Assembly: GCA_905221605.1 (NCBI GenBank)
Contig: CAJNDS010000480.1
Coordinates: 1 to 62,000, forward strand
DNA length: 62,000 nt
Direction of reading: 5' to 3'
DNA from: Symbiodinium natans
Taxonomy: Eukaryota > Sar > Dinophyceae > Suessiales > Symbiodiniaceae
The notes beneath the pieces were generated by a model. That model searched no databases and had not been told where the DNA came from. It saw only the letters and a list, made by a program, of their open reading frames with translations. Both the position numbers and the translations under genes were made by a program. Shown piece by piece: positions 36,416-47,776 of the stretch (position 1 is its first letter; each line of letters opens with the position of its first letter).

Positions 36416-38033
36416 CTGCACCACATAAAACCTAAGACCAAGGAGCCCAACCGGACCGTGGGTGCTACTTTTATCAGTTCGTCAAGGAGTCGCACACTTG
36501 ACAGCACTTGGGTTCTCTTTGTGCGACTGGCTTCCCAGGATGCGCTCGAGCTTTGCTCGCCGATTGGCAGCAAGAGTGGCCGTTTGGCCACTACTGTCAC
36601 TACTGAGAGCTCCTGCAAACAAGTGCCATAAATCAAGGGCATCCGTTCTGTGGAGTTGATCTCCACACATCTGCTGACACGTTCTCAGAAATCGCTTTTG
36701 GCACCTGCTCAGGAGGCTCTCACCGTTTCTCACCTTGAAGCCAGTCTCGTTGCGTCAGCAACTTCTGCGGCGGGGGGGGGGGGGGGCACTTAGCCTAGGG
36801 CCACTTAGGGAAGCTAGGGGCGCAGGATGATTGGTGTTAGCCGTAGCAGCCAAGCCTGAGACGCCAAGCATGTGGGCGATGGACTGGGTAGCTGTCACTG
36901 CCAAGCCAGCTGTGCGGCGGCTAAACCTAAGAACAATTTACAAAAAAGAAGCTAAAGGAGCCATCCTTGAGCATCACTGCTCTGAAGGCTTGATCTGCTC
37001 CTCCCACTGGCCTATGGCCTGGCCAGGTAAGGGGTGTCTCATACCCTGGTCACACGCCGTCCCACGCGCCACTCATCACCCGCCTTCATGGGGACAAGCA
37101 GGTGAGAAAACCTCAGGGCCCGCTCAGCCCGGCGCATCCCGTACAAACAAGCAGGAAACCCTAACAGGACACATGGCAAGCTTCTGTTGGTCAAGCTTGC
37201 AAAGAGAAGACATGGCTCGGACGATCCAGCTGGGGCCCGCTCCCTCTCCAAGAGAGAGCGCTGATGGCAGGGCTCTTGGCCTCGCAAGATGCATTCCCCG
37301 GACCGATGCTCCCCCACCGATTCGATCACGCGTGGTTGCACGTGGTTGCACATGGCTGCGCGTGGTTGCGCAGCTCTCTCGCATGGTCTTCCTCTGGTGT
37401 TCCATGAGCAACACGCCCTAGGGGCCTGAACGCCGCAATATTCTGCACACGTTGCCACGATTCGCCTGGCCACGAGACACGGAAGTCTACCCGCAAGTCA
37501 CGCGGAACCGACCATCCGAATCCCTTCTTCAACCTTCCCTCTTCCCTAAGCCCGGCAGGGATGCCGACATGCAAGGGCTGGGAGTCTACGACTCCAGCTC
37601 TCGACGAGCGGCCTGGCACGGGGCTTCAGCTTGTAGGCAAGGATTTGGTTGCGGATACCTTTGCTGATGTTGTCCTAAGAATTCCGATCATCGATCCAAT
37701 AATAATAACAATAACAAATGTATATGAATGTAGACTTTCATATTATGAACAACTCTGATTCGATTTCAATGGCCAGGGCTGTGCCCGAAGACTGATGCAG
37801 ACCCCGCCCCAAGGTGGGGGCTTAGACCAAGTCCCGCACCTGTCCACGAAAAACACTCTGGATTCTGATCGCCTCACAGCTTCGCGAGCCGAAGCTTCAA
37901 AACAGCTTTCAATTTTTTCAGATGGAGGGGGAGGAGAAGCAGCTGAGCACTTCGCTGCTTTGGCTTCTTCTTCCGCCATTTTCTTCACAGCCTGCCATTC
38001 ATTTCTGCATCAACGCGGAGCTACCCTGATGTG

Positions 38034-38056
38034 TCACACACACACACACACACACT
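38034..38056. repeat. CA dinucleotide repeat
   Basis: About eleven CA units. Confidence 0.95.
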
Positions 38057-38394
38057 CCACAGGCAGTAGATAAGATACACGGGAAGCTGCACAAGGCGTA
38101 CAAGAAGCTATTGCACGCAGGCTTCAGAGTGAGCCCTTCGCGGTATCGGAGGCAACGAAACCGACAAAAGAAGACTCTCAGCTGTGAGCTTTTGGAGATT
38201 GCAGACCCGCCGCGGTCCGACTTGAGTGAGCTGGAGCCGAGGGTACAGTGTACGTGGAGCGGCTCCGTTCACATCAAACATGGCCGTCCGTGTTCGAACA
38301 GACACTAGTAACTAGGATGCGTCGCACACCCCCGGGAACCAGGTCAAAGTGGGACAACCAGGCCCGCAGCTTCTCATTATAGCCATCGACTAAG

Positions 38395-38468
38395 CACCCT
38401 AAACCCCAAAGCGTCAGCCCTAAACCCTCCAACCTTAACCCTTTGAACCCTAAACTAAACCCTCCAAA
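38395..38468. repeat. Interstitial telomere-like tract (CCCTAAA variants)
   Basis: At least five CCCTAAAC/CCCTTTGAAC-type units with spacers. Similar smaller tracts occur near 4490, 13050, 39350, 49940-50100, 51798, 57990 and 60880. Confidence 0.7.
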
Positions 38469-39914
38469 CTCCACAACACGCGGACAGTGGCCTCGCGCTC
38501 TTTGCCGCCTCGATAAAGGCTTTGGATTCGAAGGGCCGCCGCCTCCTCCTCTTTCTGCTGCACTTCCTGAAGGGCTTTAGGGATTTGAGGATGGTTGAGG
38601 GTTTCGGGATCTGAGAGTTTGAAGTTTTCGGTGTATGCGGTTTCGGGGCGAGCTGGTCTTCCACGGCTTGCTTCGGTGAGAAGGCCACACCCTGATCCGA
38701 AACGAAATACATACGCTGACTGGGAAGCTACGAGTATCGAGATCTGCTTGGGAAACGATCAAATTACATGCTTCGGAGGCGCGGAACGCAAGTCTGGGAG
38801 GGTCCAGATTTGGGGCAGGAAAGCGGGGCGTGCTAGTTGCTCAAAGGTTGCATGCTGCTAGACGAGGCTTCGTAGCTTTTGACCCGACATGGGCAGTTCC
38901 GGAGAGAATTTAAAGCTTCTGAGTCTTGGTTTCCGAACCATCTCCCAGGCCACTAACACCACCAACCTTACAGCAACACCAAGAAGTCCTCGGCGCTCAG
39001 CGGTGGTGGCGGCGGTGGCGGCGGTGGCCTCGGGGAAGCTCAGGCACGATCTTTGCACGCTTCTTGGATCTTCAACCCACTCTGTTGTCTATGGGAGAAG
39101 GAGCGGCCAACTAGAAGAAGTGCAAACACTGCAGATCCAAAAAATAGGCATGCGATCCGCGCCAAGCGTGGCAGTGCCACAAAAGATGAGGTTGACTGAG
39201 ATCTGCAAGCTTGCACAGCGCGACTAGCGCGCAGCTTGCCCTCCAGCACACACAACTCAGTAAACCGCCACCGAACCGGAGCAACCAACATCCGTAAGAT
39301 CTGAAATTCTTTCGCAGCGCTTCAAGCCCGGAACCGTCTGAATCAAAGCCCTGAACTATGAACCCTGAACCCGAAAAGCTAAACGCTAAGTCGTCTTAAG
39401 ACCCGAGACCCTCCATAGCATGCAGGCAGCTTGGTTGATTTTGCAGCCTCCGTGGGTCTCGGCTGCAGACCCTGACTGCAGACAATAGAAAGAGTGTCTT
39501 TTTGTGCCTGTCATTGCCCACTGTATCGGAGTGATCCAGTGCTGAGATCATGGATGCACCTTTCGCTACATCAAAGACGCCCGTCCTTCTTGAAGAGCTC
39601 CCTCCTGGCCGCCTCAGCCTCTCGGGTGACCTCCGTTTTGGCGGCAACATTGAACAGCCTCTTTCCAGCTCGAGAACAAGCACAAGTTGCAGCTGTGCAA
39701 GCAAAAGCTTTTCCGGAGATGCTCTACACTGACTCTTATGACAAGATTGAAGGTTTCTGCTGATGAGCACGGCCGGCTGGCCTGCGACAGGCGTGGTGTC
39801 GCTGCTCTCTCGTAGTGTACGCAAGGGCTCTGAAGCGCCTGGCATCTGAATTTGAACATCAAGTTTCCGAGTCTTGCAAGGCAGCCAAGTTCTGCGCAAT
39901 GCCGTTACGCAAGC

Positions 39915-40349
39915 TTAGACTGTCAATCTTCCACCTGGTCGAGTCGTCGGACCTTCGCCCACTCGTCCTGTTCCATTTGATTTGATGCACACTCTCACCT
40001 TTCCAGGAGTTCCCCACATTTCGGGCTCCTGAGTCGCCAGAGCACTCTGTAGCTGCCTCTGCGCCCTCGCACGGCCGACCGAGAATGGCCTACCAGACAG
40101 GGCAGAGTGCTTTAAACTACTCGGGGGACCATTCGGAGCATAGGCAGTCCCTAAACGCCCTAGCAATGTAGCGTCCTCCAGAATATAGAGCACCCTCAAA
40201 AAGCCCGGTTCATCACGGTAACAAGCCTTCTCGTTGACAGGCCTGACAGAAGCCAGCGCATCGAAGGGCGTCTCGTGTCTCGGCGTAAACTTCTGCCCTG
40301 AGGTCACCTCCTCGGCCAATCTCTCGAATCTACAGGAAGGGTGTAGCAT
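39915..40349 (-). CDS. Unassigned open frame, possible exon
   Basis: A 144-codon frame with protein-like composition, including FDALASVRPVNEKACYRDE and FLRVLYILEDATLLGRLG. No known motif, no supported start and no flanking exons. It could be one exon or chance. Confidence 0.25.
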   Translation of the reverse strand: MLHPSCRFERLAEEVTSGQKFTPRHETPFDALASVRPVNEKACYRDEPGFLRVLYILEDATLLGRLGTAYAPNGPPSSLKHSALSGRPFSVGRARAQRQLQSALATQEPEMWGTPGKVRVCIKSNGTGRVGEGPTTRPGGRLTV

Positions 40350-41440
40350 TTGAATGGCTGATCCAGTAGGCCAGTCTTTTAGCCGGTAGGCATTTTCTAG
40401 GGTCCGAATTAGCGAGAGCAGAATTCTATCTAGGAGAATGAGGACACGGCCCAGGGAGCTTTGAGATCACCCAGGGCCTGGACCATGGCAGAGAGCCCCA
40501 CCTGGCCGAAAATTCTGGGGGGGGCATTGGATCGATTGTGCTGTTTGACTTCAGTGGCTGGTGTGACTTTAGAGTTGAGGGCAAGCTCGGGTGATTTGGA
40601 ATGCTTCTCTTCGACGCGGCTTTGCCGCCAATTAGTTCGGGTCTCTTGCGCTGGCTCCAAACTGCCTGGATAGGCACCGAGAAACAAACCGGACAAAGTC
40701 AGATGAATGCCAACCCTGATGCTCTAAACGTCTCAACGATTTCGCGGGTCCAGGCAGGCCTGTGGGGTGACAATATGCCGCGCGCTGCGAGAGAACGATC
40801 CAACATTAGGCTGGTAGCTGCCAGCCTGGAGCGCGTTTGCCCACAAATGTCCGCGGGATGCACGATTCGGGGCCATGCTACATGGTTATACTGGGTCATA
40901 CTGTTGATTCTCAAGTGGGCAGGAGGCGGCCAAACTTCTCAGGAGTTGGCGCTGGGTGCTGTGGATGGACGGCTGCTGAAGCTCCGCCTCGGCAGGGACT
41001 TGGGACAGCTCACAGCAGAACTTCGATGCAAAAAGATATCAAAAGATGGGTCACCACTTCTCTGACTGTTGCCCTTAACTTGCAGCACCTGCACCCCCAA
41101 ACTCCATGCAGGCTGGGCTGCGGCGTCGTCGCCCCAAGGCCATGCGGCGACGTCAAGGCCAGCGGAGGCACGGGAGGCATCGTCAGGCCTTCAACCCACA
41201 AGATCTTGGGAGGTCTCTTGCTACTTTCTCAAATTCTCAAATTCTCAAACTCACAATGATTAGCGAGCATGCTTTCATGTTAAGCCCACTATGTAAACGG
41301 TCGGCTCTCCAACCAGTGAGCGCTTGATTCGAAAACCCATGTCGGTGTCCCCCTTGTGGCTCCTGTCGTCCATTTCTTCTGAAAGTTTATGTCCTTCACT
41401 TGAAAGTTTGCCCCAATCAATGAGTGCAGTGGATACTCCT

Positions 41441-42076
41441 TCAACACACACACACACAGAGTCTCTCGTACTCCCTCTCACACGCTTTGACTGGGGCACC
41501 TGCAGAGTAACAAGTACGGAGTTGACCGAAGCTTCCGCAAGGCGTCTGTACAGACTCAAAAGAACGCAGCTTCGAAAGCTGAAAGCCAAAGACCGGTGCT
41601 CTGCTGCTTTGGGCTAAAGACGAGTCGGCTGTTGCTTCCACTTCGCTGTGTGTCCATGACAAGCATGACTCATGATACACCGCGGTGCCAGTGGGTACTA
41701 AATAGCTGCGGCGGCAAAAGTGCTCAAGTGTGGTAGGCTGCAGTTCTCCGATGTGCAGATCCTTGCAACCCGCTAGTCCCAAAGCAGCGAAGCAGCTCCA
41801 GTAGCCAGCCTCTGCTAGGAATCGAGCGCGTGGCACGTCAATGTCTCGCACCTTGCTCTGCTGGGAGTTTACAACATACAGCTGCGGAGGTTGATAATCT
41901 GGGCTGCCGTGAATGCTTCTCTCAAACCTCTGTTCGCGAAGCAAGCTAAAGCAAACTCGAAGGCACATCCAGAATCCAGTCACTACTGTACGGCCTGCAG
42001 CATGTCTTCCGCCGTGACTTCTTTGGTCGCGTGGCGTATCCTGCAGGGATTTCACGATCCCTTCATGTTTCACCAT
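41441..42076 (-). CDS. Unassigned open frame downstream of HIBCH
   Basis: A 211-codon frame. Its middle is protein-like: PQLYVVNSQQSKVRDIDVPR, RARFLAEAGYWSCFAALG, HIGELQPTTLEHFCRRSY. The last residues are Cys/Val from a short ACACAC run. It begins about 360 bases beyond the HIBCH stop on the same strand. No family was recognised. Confidence 0.25.
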   Translation of the reverse strand: MVKHEGIVKSLQDTPRDQRSHGGRHAAGRTVVTGFWMCLRVCFSLLREQRFERSIHGSPDYQPPQLYVVNSQQSKVRDIDVPRARFLAEAGYWSCFAALGLAGCKDLHIGELQPTTLEHFCRRSYLVPTGTAVYHESCLSWTHSEVEATADSSLAQSSRAPVFGFQLSKLRSFESVQTPCGSFGQLRTCYSAGAPVKACEREYERLCVCVC

Positions 42077-42439
42077 TTGACCTCGAAGCAGTCAGGCATC
42101 TGCTGAGACGGTGAGGAGCTCATCATGGGTACTTCCAGCCGCGCCAACTGCTGCTGTGAGTTGTGTTAGGTCGGCTTTTCTTGGCACCGCGATTCCCAGC
42201 ATTTGCTGGTTGGAGGTGCTTTACAACTTGGACTTTAAGTGCACCTCAGGAAATGCCGATCGTCTCGATTCACCTGAGAACCCACACCAAAAAGAAAGGG
42301 AGTTGGATGACAAACTAGATTTTCCTATTCGTTGCAGCAAGGTGGCTGAAGGCAAACATGTCCTGGACTTAGCCAGGGCTGGAATAAGTCATGAAATGAC
42401 TGAAGCTCAGCTGGGCGTTACATGACGGAAGCTTCCCTC

Positions 42440-45192
42440 TCAACTGTTTACGGGTTCCTCCAAGCGCAGCTCGCCCCGGGAATGGCCAGGGTCCAGTGGG
42501 GAGAAGAATTCCGCGACCTGCACGTCTCCGCACGCCTTACAGCTCCTCAGCTTCAGCCAAAACCCAGTGCAAACACCCCCCCCCCCGGCTGTGTCAACCA
42601 TCCCGCCTTGGCCTCCGTCACCTCGTGGAGAGAGTCCCACGAGGGGTTCCACTTCCTTGACAAGTCAACGGTTTCGACGGTTTTCAGGGTCTTGCTGTTC
42701 CCTTCACAACGACTGCCTTTCGCAAGAACGCATCATTGCGCTGCCAAGAAGCTGCTTGCGGTCCTTGTCTACCAACACAGCACGGATGCCCTCCTTAGTC
42801 GAAACACCACCGATCAAGAAACAGGACAGGCTTACATCAGGCAAACAAATCAAGCGAGTGGCTGGGCTCCCGTGTGAGTTAGTTACGCCTGTACACGGCA
42901 AGCCACGAAGAAGTCCGAGAGCGGCTGCGGGCGTGTGGTGAACCTCTGCGACAGGCGGTACTCCGTCCTTGGGAGCGGAGGCGGAAACTCTTAAATGCCA
43001 CGAGGTAGCTTGCCATGCCCTCGGCATGCATCAATTACAGCAGGATGGGAGAAGCTAACGGTTAACGAATGTCCGAGTCTCTGCAGCACCTCGCCGATGC
43101 TTCTGCGCGTACGCAGTGTGTCCTGCATTGCCTCACGGAGCGCCAACTGACATCACATAAAGCTTGAAAGAGATTTCACAAGCAGACATCAATCTGCACG
43201 TCCTGCAGCGTTACCTTGCATGAAGTCGGAGAGCAGGACCTCAGTTCACTCTGCAGCAGACACATATTTGTAGGTTGCTTTGCAGCTAATGTTTCCCCAG
43301 TCCAGAACTGCCTGCAATCGGCTTCTAAAGGGGAGCTAAGAACTGCAAGCTAGGCTTTTGCTTTGGGTCCGTCTGGAATCCTACTTTGCGCTGGGGGGCC
43401 CAAACTTCGACCTGCCTAATCTTGATCTGCACAGCTCTTTGCCAGCTGTTGTGGTTTTGGGGGCCCTCCGTTCATCTCTGTTCAGGCGGTCCAATCTCAG
43501 CTTTACAATGGCCCTACAGGACTTTGGGGCTCAAGTCGCATTAAGCCACCCTGTCTTCAAAGCATGTTTTGCTGAATTGCAAACTGCACTGCTGTCATCC
43601 AAACCATTCTGCAAGGCCCCGGCCGGAGCATCTTCTGCAGCGTCTCAGCCGCAAAAGCGCAGGTCTCAGCGCGAAGGCGCGCGACTATCTCCTCGTCAAG
43701 CCCCGCAGTTTGCACAGCTCGCGCGCCTCTGCGCCCCTAGCAGCCCTAGCAGCCCTCGCTGCCCTCGCAGCCCTAGCAGCCCTGGCCGCCCTAGCATATC
43801 TGCACACGACCGGAATAGCAAGTTGCATGAAGCAGCAGCTTGCATGTACGTCGTGTTCGTGGCCATCCTCGACTGTGGATGCATTGAAACACCTCCAGCA
43901 CAATGCAGCACAGCGCCCTTTCCAGATGCTACTTCTAAACAAGGACTCAAGGCACTCTCCCGCCTGTTCACAATAGCAAGGTTCTCATCGGACAGCACGC
44001 ACTTCTCGCAGGGTACTGATGAGCCGCTGCTGGTCTCCTCGATGATGTCCTCTTCAAGCTCTAAACCCGCAGAACTGCATCACTGACCTGGTCAGTGATG
44101 TGGGTTTGGCTGTCGGGATTTGAGCTTGATTCGACCTAAGGTTTCTCCTAAGCCCTCGAGGTTTTGCTCAAGAGCCCCGGCGGAGTTATATGACTTTGAC
44201 CCCGACGAGCCGCCACGCGCTGTCCTCGCAGAGCTTCATGGCTGCCTCTCCGACCAGGCCAGGCTTGAACCTGCAAATTCCAACTTGAAAGATCTTGCGT
44301 TGCACCACAAACAAGGCAACCAACGAGGTTCTTGTTGCTTCAGTAGTCGAGTGCCATGACAGGTGGACTAGGTTGCTCAAGGGCACCAGGAGCCTGGCGA
44401 CAAGCTTCTCCCGAAGTTCAGGCAAACCTTGGCTGCCCAAGCTTCCTGCTTCCCTCTTCGGATCCAGTGTTGTAGCCAGGCTGACCCTAAGGGAGGACCT
44501 CTGCCACCCACCCTGGTCAGATGCGGCCGCGGCACGAGCCGATGGGACGTAGTGGGTTGCAACCTTGTCACCAGCGAAAGGATTGGTCTCGAGTGTGGCT
44601 CGCCACTCAACCGCTGCAACCATCGTGGCAGGGATCTGATCTTGGACGAGGTCCCGACCCCCTCACTACAGCAAACCCCCCCCACTCTTACCCCATCAGA
44701 ACCCCCAAGCTGAGGTTCCAGCTCCTGCTCGGAGGCAGTCCCACGCAGAGATGTTAGTGCCAGTGATGCCAAGGAAAACTGGGCAAATGGGCAGGCAACT
44801 TTCAACAAGTTGCGATGCCAGGCGAACGGCTATTGCTGTAAGCTACTCGAGTACCCCAACAGTGATGGTCATATACTGCTCTACCCCCCTTTTGTTGAAG
44901 CACCCCAAAAAACGGAGCGAAGTTGAGAGCGCAGACCACCTAGTAAGCCTGGCAATCTCTTCCGCCTTCAGGCTTTCGGTGAGGTTTGGTGAAAGATCTA
45001 AACCAAAGTCCCAAAGTATAATTGAACTAACAACTTTCAGAAGCTCGGATTCCGGAAGTGCGAGTAGACTCCATGCTTGTCCATACATTCCAGGCGAGTC
45101 TTCCGAGTTTACTGGCACGAAGCCATCAAGATCGGGATGAGGACGCCTTGTATTGCCCCGAAACAAAGCCGCACGATTTTTACCTGCTGCTT

Positions 45193-45269
<77 letters not shown>

Positions 45270-47776
45270 GCCGCCGCCACCGCCGCCCGCCGAAGAAGAA
45301 GAAGAAGAAGAGGAATAATAAGAAGAACAATAAGTCGCCGTTCATTCCACGTCTGTTGCAAGGTATGGGTCCAGAGGAGTATCTTTGCGGGCTTCGCCGT
45401 TTAGCCTAAATCTCCGTTGTGGCGGGGCGGACAAAGGGAGGGGGGGCCCAAAATTAGAACAACCCCAAGTATCCCCAAACCCAAACCTTGTCACGAAAGT
45501 TTGAGCCAAGATGCGACCAACTGCAGCCCCCGCTTTGAGGTGACATAAAAGCTGAGTCGCACCGACCTCATCAAATGGATGTACGGAGCTTGCGGATATG
45601 AGTACAACCTTAACCTGGTCTACTACCCTCCGCTACCTACCACTACCAAACTAACAGTGTTCTCATATCCTTTCCACCATCCCCCCAAGAACAATGGCCT
45701 TGGCAATTCCTGTATGGAGCTGTTGGGGCTGTCGCACATCCACGCAAGCACATCCATGCAAAGCAACTTCCAGAAATGGCCCTTCCTCTCTGGCTTCGGC
45801 ATGGGATTTTCGGGCAGCCAAGTGGCATCAGGAAAGAGGCCAATGGCCATCTCTGGCATGGCCTCTGCACGATCCAAGAAGACTACTTGGGCATCAAGTG
45901 CCGATGACTGTGCACCCGCACTTCATGACATCCAGGGCAGGGTGCAAGCGTGCAATTGCGAGGACCCGGCAAAGCGAGTCTTCTCGGTGACGATGCGAAA
46001 AGGGCCGTGTGTGGACAAGCCGACGCCACCACCCATCGTGATGCCGTCAAAAAGACTGACCTGGCAACAGCCTGCCGGACTGGAGCCATGCTTCAAAGTG
46101 TTGCACAAAATCCCAAGGCCTTGCCTGTCCGATCAAACAGGGTTGCCAGTCTGAAAACGATTCCGTACCTCCACCACAAAAGAAAGCATGGTGCTCGCGC
46201 AGCTGTCACTGACCATTGCGCTCCGTCATTTCAATGCTTTCAACATGCTGGGCTACTCCTCGAAGAAGAAATCCGCAGGGAGCGAACCACCAGCGAGACC
46301 CTCCTGACCAACAAACAACTCGAAACAAATGGTACTGTTAAGGCTAGTTGTATTAATGAGTCTCTTCATATTGCGAATATTATTGTAGGAGAGGGTGAGG
46401 TAAGGTAGGCCCTGATGGTCCTCAGAGGCCTCTGCAACAACGACCCTTGCGAAGGGCCCTGAAAGAGATAAGTGCGGTTCGACCAGCACAGTAGCTGCCG
46501 AACCTGTTCCGGACTAGTCGTTCGTCGTCGTGGTTGTCCCTTGCGTTGCTGGCCGGCTGTTGAAATTGCTGCTGTTGCGTTCCCCTTATTTGTGCCTTTG
46601 AGCTGACAGCCTAGTGACCTACACCGGCATGAGATGAACATGTGTTGCCGAGATCCGCTGCAGTCTCGTTCTGAAAAAAATGCCCCACAAGACACTATGC
46701 GATGCTATGGGAGACTTGACTAGTATAGCATAGCATAGCTTGTGGCAAAACTACGAAAAGAAAAATAGCGTCTAGCAACTAGTATACATTATCCGATGCC
46801 TTCTGCGGCGGCGGCTCCACTTGATTTTCCACGTTGTCAGCTCGGCGTTGTTTGCCGACGTTGTTTGCGTGATTGAGCGGCATCGTGTTTTGACATGTTG
46901 GTAGGAGGTTATAGGAAGTCAGCAGGTGGCGTCCAGCCCCCCTGCCCAGGCCTCCCGGATCATCTGCACGTCCCCACCTGCACAGAATGCTTTGCCGCCG
47001 GCTCCATCCATAATGAGGCATCCGACCTGGCACAAGCACTGGGCCAGGTGCGTAGGCACGGGAGATGCCAAAGCCAACAGTTGGCTCGACGATATTTGGT
47101 TGGAACCCCCCAAAGCACGAAAGCAATGAAAGCCACACCCAGAAATCCAAAAGCCCTATGGCAGCAAAACGCCCCACAAATGCAGCAAAACGCCCCAACA
47201 CCACAAATACCCAAAAGCACAAAGCCCCAAAACCCCATCACCCCAAGCCCAGCACCAAAATACCGAAAAACTCTGCGTTCATGAGCCTGGGCTTTGGAGC
47301 TTGCGGGGGCATCTGGGTTTGGAGTGTGTAATTATACAGGCTACAATGCGACGAGTTGATGGACTGAACATACACCAAATGTCATAGATCACCCCGCGCG
47401 CGCGGGGGGGAATGTCGCAACTGCGCGCGCAGGCAGCCCCACTCCCACACCCTCCCACCTCGCACGCCCCTACAGCCGACCCGCAGGCCTTGCCGGACTT
47501 CGCGTCTACTTGGTCAACCGCTTCATGTAGTCGGCGAATCCTGGCATCCCGAGCAACTTTGCGGAAAAACCCAGAGCCCTAAACCGCCTAAATCCCCCCA
47601 AAAAGTGCTGCTCAACAAGTTGTCTTGAAACCTGCGGTGCAGTGTGAAGCTGCATGCATGGACAGGCTGCAGCCAAGAAACATGTTCAGGTTGAGGGCAT
47701 TCAGCTTGTCTGGTCGATTCAGAGTAATCTCACAGGCGCCGCAGTCAGGCGAGAACTTTGTCCTTATGGCCGGAAC
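42440..47776 (-). CDS. HIBCH: 3-hydroxyisobutyryl-CoA hydrolase (crotonase fold), about 18 exons recognised
   Basis: Exons: 47682-47776 ([17 protein letters not shown]), 47474-47540, 46946-47026 ([14 protein letters not shown]), 46254-46303 ([10 protein letters not shown]), 45971-46060 ([16 protein letters not shown]), 45827-45862 ([12 protein letters not shown]), about 45498-45566 (VGATQLL, tentative), 44536-44563 (VATHYVPSA), 44387-44427 ([13 protein letters not shown]), about 43964-44072 ([11 protein letters not shown]), 43864-43892 (CFNASTVED), 43624-43664 ([10 protein letters not shown]), about 43203-43239 ([10 protein letters not shown]), 43082-43131 (RRSIGEVLQ), 42907-42967 ([18 protein letters not shown]), 42756-42793 ([11 protein letters not shown]), 42622-42655 ([11 protein letters not shown]), 42440-42517 (VAEFFSPL, stop TGA). 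The order and motifs match HIBCH, which removes CoA from 3-hydroxyisobutyryl-CoA in valine breakdown, usually in mitochondria or peroxisomes. The oxyanion glycines and the Glu/Asp pair of AMPE...FPD are kept, so it looks active. Most flanking junctions agree in phase. Not found: N-terminal exon(s), one between 46254 and 46060, one or more between 45498 and 44563, and others near 44200 and 43750. Donors are a mix of GT, GC and GA. Confidence 0.92.
43735..43796. repeat. 9-bp tandem repeat (GCAGCCCTA) in a HIBCH intron
   Basis: About seven units with variants. It lies between HIBCH exons 43864-43892 and 43624-43664. Frames through it read as Ala-Ala-Arg repeats and are not protein. Confidence 0.9.
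45194..45268. repeat. Pure CTG repeat (about 25 units) in a HIBCH intron
   Basis: About 25 uninterrupted CTG units, followed by CCG units and, at 45291-45311, GAA units. It lies between the tentative exon at 45.5 kb and the exon at 44.55 kb, so it is intronic. The long homopolymeric frames crossing it are artefacts. Confidence 0.95.

Larger units (their letters stand above)
36416..39914. other. Gene-poor stretch with short repeats and candidate coil exon
   Basis: Contents: a G run at 36772-36786, an 11-12 base repeat at 37326-37374 (CGTGGTTGCA units), an AT-rich patch at 37680-37760, a CA repeat at 38034-38056, a telomere-like tract at 38395-38468 and a GGC/GGT run at 39003-39033. On the minus strand about 39597-39668 reads RLFNVAAKTEVTREAEAARR, a helical stretch that may be an exon. 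Confidence 0.35.

Noticed and set aside
43358-44086. 242-codon plus-strand frame
   Set aside because: It overlaps four well-phased HIBCH exons on the minus strand and has no motif of its own.
45109-45361. Frames with long Leu, Ala or Gln runs
   Set aside because: They come from the CTG repeat inside a HIBCH intron.
45503-45522. TTTGAGCCAAGATG, similar to the complement of the spliced leader
   Set aside because: The match is short and imperfect and lies next to a HIBCH exon; a relict leader is not supported.
46061-46250. Candidate missing HIBCH exon ending at GAG|GTACGG
   Set aside because: The phase fits, but the encoded residues do not resemble the family at this position, so it was not added to the gene model.
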